NCBI GenBank assembly: GCA_002083615.1
Contig: MSXO01000002.1
Coordinates: 186,001-250,000 of the forward strand
Length of the DNA stretch: 64,000 nt
Source: Proteobacteria bacterium ST_bin11
GTDB lineage: Bacteria; Pseudomonadota; Gammaproteobacteria; Methylococcales; Methylomonadaceae
Reading direction: 5' to 3'
Below the pieces are notes generated by a model. The model saw only the letters and a list, made by a program, of their open reading frames with translations, did no database searches and was not told where the DNA came from. Shown here in pieces: positions 60,443 to 64,000 of the stretch; position 1 is the stretch's first letter, and every line of letters starts with the position of its first letter. The translations under genes and the position numbers were made by a program.

Positions 60443-62947
60443 ATGCCGCATAGAGTCTTTCATAAAAGTAACCCAGCCGCCGATATTACCAAGCTCCCCA
60501 AGTTGGGCATGGAAAAAAAGCATTTCATAGCCGATTTCAAGCATTATTACAGTCATCGGCTCGGGCGCGATCAAAATTGTCGTTCTCCCCATTACGCCTA
60601 CGAAGCCTTATCACTGGCGATCAGCGACCGTTTAGTGGAGCGATGGAAGAAAACCTATAACGTCTATCGCGACTCCGATTGTAAAAAGGCCTTTTACCTG
60701 TCGATGGAGTTTCTAATGGGGCGTTCGCTGAGTAACGCCATGTTGAATCTCGGGGTTGACGATAATGTTACGCGGGCTTTGTATGACATGGGTTTGGAAG
60801 TGGAAGAACTCATCGAAAGCGAACCTGATGCCGGTTTGGGTAACGGCGGTCTGGGACGTTTGGCGGCGTGCTTCATCGACAGCTGCGCTACCTTGCAATT
60901 GCCGGTTACCGGCTACGGTTTGCGTTACGAATACGGTATGTTTTCTCAACAAATCGTCAATGGCGAACAGGTCGAAAAACCGGATCATTGGTTACGGATG
61001 GGCAACGTCTGGGAAATCGAACGCCCGGAATATATGCACCGCATCAAATTTGGCGGTCACACGCAAACGCATATCGACGAAAAAGGCAACAAGCGCACGA
61101 GTTGGCTCGACACCCATGATGTGATTGCCATGCCTTACGACACGCCAGTACCAGGGTATAAAAACGGCACGGTCAACACCTTGCGTTTGTGGAAAGCCAT
61201 CGCCACAGAAGAATTCAATTTACAAGAATTCAACGCCGGCGATTACGCCGAAGCGGTGGCCGAAAAAAACACCGCCGAAAACATTACGATGGTGTTGTAT
61301 CCCAACGATGCCAACGAAAACGGCAAAGCCTTGCGTCTGCAGCAACAATATCTGCTGGCGTCGGCGAGTTTGCAGGACGTTATCGCCAATTGGGTGGGCC
61401 GTCATGGGAATAATTTCAGTAAATTTGCCGACAAAAACTGCTTTCAGCTGAACGATACTCATCCCAGTATCGCGGTTGCCGAATTGATGCGCTTGCTGAT
61501 GGATATTCACGGTTTACCTTGGAAAGAAGCCTGGCAGATCACGCGGCAAACGATGGCCTATACCAACCATACCTTGCTACCCGAGGCCTTGGAAAAATGG
61601 TCTGTTAATCTGATGCAACACCTGCTGCCGCGATTGATGGAAATCATCTTCGAGATTAACGCGCATTTCATGGCGGAAGTGTCGGCGCGTTGGCCTGGCG
61701 ACAATCCGCGTATGGCGCGAATGTCGATTATCGAAGAAGGCCATCAAAAGCAGGTGCGGATGGCCTTTTTGGCTATCGTCGGCAGTTTTTCGGTAAACGG
61801 TGTCGCCGAATTGCATTCCAAACTATTGCAGGAAGGGTTATTTAAAGACTTTTACGAGCTTTGGCCGCAGAAGTTTAATAACAAAACCAATGGTGTGACG
61901 CCGAGACGTTGGTTGGCCGGTTGTAATCCGGAGCTTGCCGCCTTAATTTCAGCGACTATCGGCGATGCTTGGATTACCGACCTGTCTCAGCTCTCTAAAT
62001 TGGCGCCTTATGCCGAAGATCCTGCCTTTAGGCAGAAGTGGTACAACTTAAATCGCGCCAGTAAGCAACGCTTGGTCGATTATAAAAAAGAAGAGCACGA
62101 TATAGAAATCAACGTCGAGGCCTTGTTCGATGTGCAGGTCAAACGTATCCACGAATACAAACGGCAGATTTTGAATGTACTGCATGTAATCCATCTTTAC
62201 GACCGAATTAAACGCGGCGATACGCAAAACTGGGTTGATCGTTGCGTGTTGATCGGCGGTAAGGCGGCGCCGGGTTATGTGATGGCGAAAAAAATTATTA
62301 AGTTGATCAACAACGTCGGTAACGTGATTAATGCCGACCCCGATGTCGGCGAAAAACTTAGATTGGTATTCATGCCTAATTATTGCGTATCGGCGATGGA
62401 GAAAATCTGTCCGGGCGCTGATCTGTCGGAACAAATTTCTACGGCGGGCAAGGAAGCGTCGGGCACCGGCAACATGAAGTTCATGATGAACGGCGCACTG
62501 ACCATTGGCACCCTGGATGGCGCCAACATCGAGATTCGGGAAGAGGTTGGTGCCGATAATTTTTTCCTGTTCGGACTAACAGAAACCGAAGTCGAGGCGC
62601 TGCGACCGCATTATGACCCGAACTGGTTCATCAATCAGGATACCGATTTGCAAGGTGTCATGCGCTTGTTGGAATGCGGTCATTTCAATCAATTCGAGCC
62701 GGGCATTTTCGACGATATTATCGCTTCGATTAAAAGTCCGCATGATCCTTGGATGACTATTGCCGATTTTCGGAGTTATCTGGAAGCCCAGAAGCGAGTC
62801 GAGCAAACCTGGCGAGACCAGGATCGCTGGACAAAAATGAGCATTCTCAACACGGCAGCAAGCGGCAAGTTTTCCACTGATCGGACCATAGGCGAATATA
62901 ACCGCGAGATTTGGAAATTGTCGCCGGTGGACGTGGAAAAATACTGA
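60443..62947 (+). CDS. glgP: Glycogen/starch phosphorylase
   Basis: An 834-residue PLP-dependent phosphorylase that releases glucose-1-phosphate from glycogen. Conserved stretches are YLSMEFLMGRSLSNAMLNLG, GLGNGGLGRLAACFIDSCATLQLP and the PLP-binding region EASGTGNMKFMMNGALTIGTLDGANIEI. Length is normal. The start has AAGGG upstream, and trmL follows after 4 bases. Confidence 0.97.
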   Translation: MPHRVFHKSNPAADITKLPKLGMEKKHFIADFKHYYSHRLGRDQNCRSPHYAYEALSLAISDRLVERWKKTYNVYRDSDCKKAFYLSMEFLMGRSLSNAMLNLGVDDNVTRALYDMGLEVEELIESEPDAGLGNGGLGRLAACFIDSCATLQLPVTGYGLRYEYGMFSQQIVNGEQVEKPDHWLRMGNVWEIERPEYMHRIKFGGHTQTHIDEKGNKRTSWLDTHDVIAMPYDTPVPGYKNGTVNTLRLWKAIATEEFNLQEFNAGDYAEAVAEKNTAENITMVLYPNDANENGKALRLQQQYLLASASLQDVIANWVGRHGNNFSKFADKNCFQLNDTHPSIAVAELMRLLMDIHGLPWKEAWQITRQTMAYTNHTLLPEALEKWSVNLMQHLLPRLMEIIFEINAHFMAEVSARWPGDNPRMARMSIIEEGHQKQVRMAFLAIVGSFSVNGVAELHSKLLQEGLFKDFYELWPQKFNNKTNGVTPRRWLAGCNPELAALISATIGDAWITDLSQLSKLAPYAEDPAFRQKWYNLNRASKQRLVDYKKEEHDIEINVEALFDVQVKRIHEYKRQILNVLHVIHLYDRIKRGDTQNWVDRCVLIGGKAAPGYVMAKKIIKLINNVGNVINADPDVGEKLRLVFMPNYCVSAMEKICPGADLSEQISTAGKEASGTGNMKFMMNGALTIGTLDGANIEIREEVGADNFFLFGLTETEVEALRPHYDPNWFINQDTDLQGVMRLLECGHFNQFEPGIFDDIIASIKSPHDPWMTIADFRSYLEAQKRVEQTWRDQDRWTKMSILNTAASGKFSTDRTIGEYNREIWKLSPVDVEKY

Positions 62948-62951
62948 AGCG

Positions 62952-63419
62952 ATGATTGATATTGTCTTGTTCGAGCCGGAAATACCGGCCAATACCGGCA
63001 ATATAATTCGGCTATGTGCAAATACCGGTGCGCATTTGCATTTAATCCAGCCTTTGGGGTTTGATTTGGACGATAAACGTCTACGTCGCGCCGGGCTGGA
63101 TTATCATGAATGGGTGAATATCCGCCAGTATGCGTCTTTGCATGATTACGTCGAAAAAGTCCAGCCCAAGCGCTTATTTGCCTTAACTACCAAAGGTCAC
63201 ACCGGCTATACCGACGTAAGTTATACAGCGGGAGATGCCTTGTTATTCGGTCCGGAAACGCGCGGCTTGCCAGCCACGTTTCTCAATCAACATCCGACTG
63301 CATTGCAACTGTATCTGCCGATGCGCAAAGAAAGTCGCAGTCTTAATCTGTCCAACACTGTCGCGATAGTACTTTACGAAGCCTGGAAACAACTCGGCTT
63401 TCAGGATGCCCTGCGCTGA
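62952..63419 (+). CDS. trmL: tRNA (cytidine/uridine-34 2'-O)-methyltransferase TrmL
   Basis: A 155-residue SPOUT-family methyltransferase that modifies the wobble base of tRNA-Leu. It starts MIDIVLFEPEIPANTGNIIRLCANTGAHLHLIQPLGF, with the knot motifs LLFGPETRGLP and LPMRKESRSLNLSNTVAIVLYEAWKQLGF. It lies 4 bases after glgP, so is cotranscribed. Confidence 0.96.
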   Translation: MIDIVLFEPEIPANTGNIIRLCANTGAHLHLIQPLGFDLDDKRLRRAGLDYHEWVNIRQYASLHDYVEKVQPKRLFALTTKGHTGYTDVSYTAGDALLFGPETRGLPATFLNQHPTALQLYLPMRKESRSLNLSNTVAIVLYEAWKQLGFQDALR

Positions 63420-63443
63420 CCCACATAAAGGCAAAAACTGGTT

Positions 63444-63938
63444 TCAGCGTCCGCAGCAGCGTTTAAATTTCTTGCCGCTACCGCAGGCGCACGGCGCATT
63501 CTTCCCGGTATCCGTGCTTATAGAGACTCTGCCGGCTGCTTTGATGATGCCGTCCAGATACAGCCAGCGAGAATCAGATTTAAGGAAGCGACTGATTTCG
63601 TGCATGAAATAGTCTTCGCCGTCTTGTTGGTAGAAGGCCTTAAACTCGACAATGCCCTTGTTATCGTGCGCGGTGCCTTTTTTAGTGTTGACTATCGTCA
63701 GCGTTTGCCATTGCGCTGTTTCCTTGGAAAAATCGATAGTCGCCGGTCGTTTGCCAGTATCCCAGGTATTTAACAAGTAACTGACGTCGCGGCGGGCGTA
63801 GGCACTAAAGCGCGAACGCATCAAAGCTTCTGCGGTTAGCGGGTAGTGCTTGCCGCTGTGATAGCGCCCGCAGCATTCCAGGTAATTTAGGCTGGAGCCG
63901 CATATACACGTTTCCAGGTTATCGGTGATTGTTGTCAT
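63444..63938 (-). CDS. ychJ: YchJ family protein (UPF0225) with SEC-C motifs
   Basis: A 164-residue protein with zinc-binding SEC-C motifs at both ends: CICGSSLNYLECCGRYHSGKHYPLTAEALMRSRFSAYARRDVSYLLNTW (N-terminal) and APCACGSGKKFKRCCG (C-terminal). I chose ATG 63938 (MTTITDNLETC); the frame runs 13 codons further upstream but without a family-like sequence. The function is unknown. It converges with trmL, 24 bases apart. Confidence 0.93.
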   Translation of the reverse strand: MTTITDNLETCICGSSLNYLECCGRYHSGKHYPLTAEALMRSRFSAYARRDVSYLLNTWDTGKRPATIDFSKETAQWQTLTIVNTKKGTAHDNKGIVEFKAFYQQDGEDYFMHEISRFLKSDSRWLYLDGIIKAAGRVSISTDTGKNAPCACGSGKKFKRCCGR

Positions 63939-64000
63939 AGCAGGTGATTTTACCGAACTAGATAAGCCAAATGCCAATCTTCGCCTTTCTGATGCGGGAT

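Noticed and set aside
1..64000. CRISPR arrays, insertion sequences, prophage genes or integrases
   Set aside because: No regularly spaced repeats, transposase-like proteins or terminal inverted repeats were seen.

Overview
The window (about 50 % GC, dense with genes, several long minus-strand operons) comes from the chromosome of a Gram-negative gammaproteobacterium. It carries a type II secretion locus, an MSHA-type pilus locus, SecA, FtsH-HflKC, MsrPQ and a CopAB pair. The gene set fits a free-living aerobe of the Methylomonas/Methylococcales type, but no methane- or methanol-oxidation gene lies here, so that placement is inference.

Layout. 1-13999 (minus) is a type II secretion system, gspE-F-G-H-I-J-K-L-M-C-D, with gspD cut by the window edge and a 1218-residue autotransporter sitting between gspE and gspF. 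14457-28379 (minus) is a run of stress and light-associated genes: sigma factor, hflK, hflC, ftsH, a terminator, a small membrane protein, an SRPBCC protein, a short LOV photoreceptor, a fatty acid hydroxylase-family membrane enzyme, msrP, msrQ, a TIGR01777 epimerase-like protein, a membrane protein, photolyase phrB, lipocalin blc and a DUF523/DUF1722 protein. Divergent from the sigma gene at 28471 is a MerR-type regulator with a B12-binding domain of the LitR/CarH photoreceptor class. 29944-32526 holds small genes (DUF4239, SRPBCC, VF530, RRM, DUF2750). 32675-35135 is copAB. 35229-36284 is an AT-rich RlmN/Cfr-family paralogue. 36519-52123 is an MSHA pilus locus (mshI, I2, J, K, L, M, N, E, G and, after an inverted mshQ, A, C, D, O, P). 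52377-63938 is mostly housekeeping or single genes: chrA, two unknowns, a nitrilase with a GNAT enzyme, secA, glgP, trmL and ychJ.

The most interesting part is 14.4-29.4 kb. The putative LitR/CarH gene has the W-x9-EH and D-x-H-x-x-G cobalamin signatures. A match to the LitR operator pattern T(G/A)TACA-N12-TGTA(C/T)A overlaps its own start codon, and a second, perfect copy inside a 14-bp-arm palindrome lies within the divergent sigma-factor gene. This suggests B12-dependent light control of a sigma factor cotranscribed with the FtsH-HflKC membrane protease. A LOV photoreceptor, a photolyase and a periplasmic methionine sulfoxide repair system lie downstream on the same strand. Two other structures stand out: a 17-bp perfect hairpin in the first codons of the RlmN-like gene, and a hairpin that buries the copA ribosome binding site.
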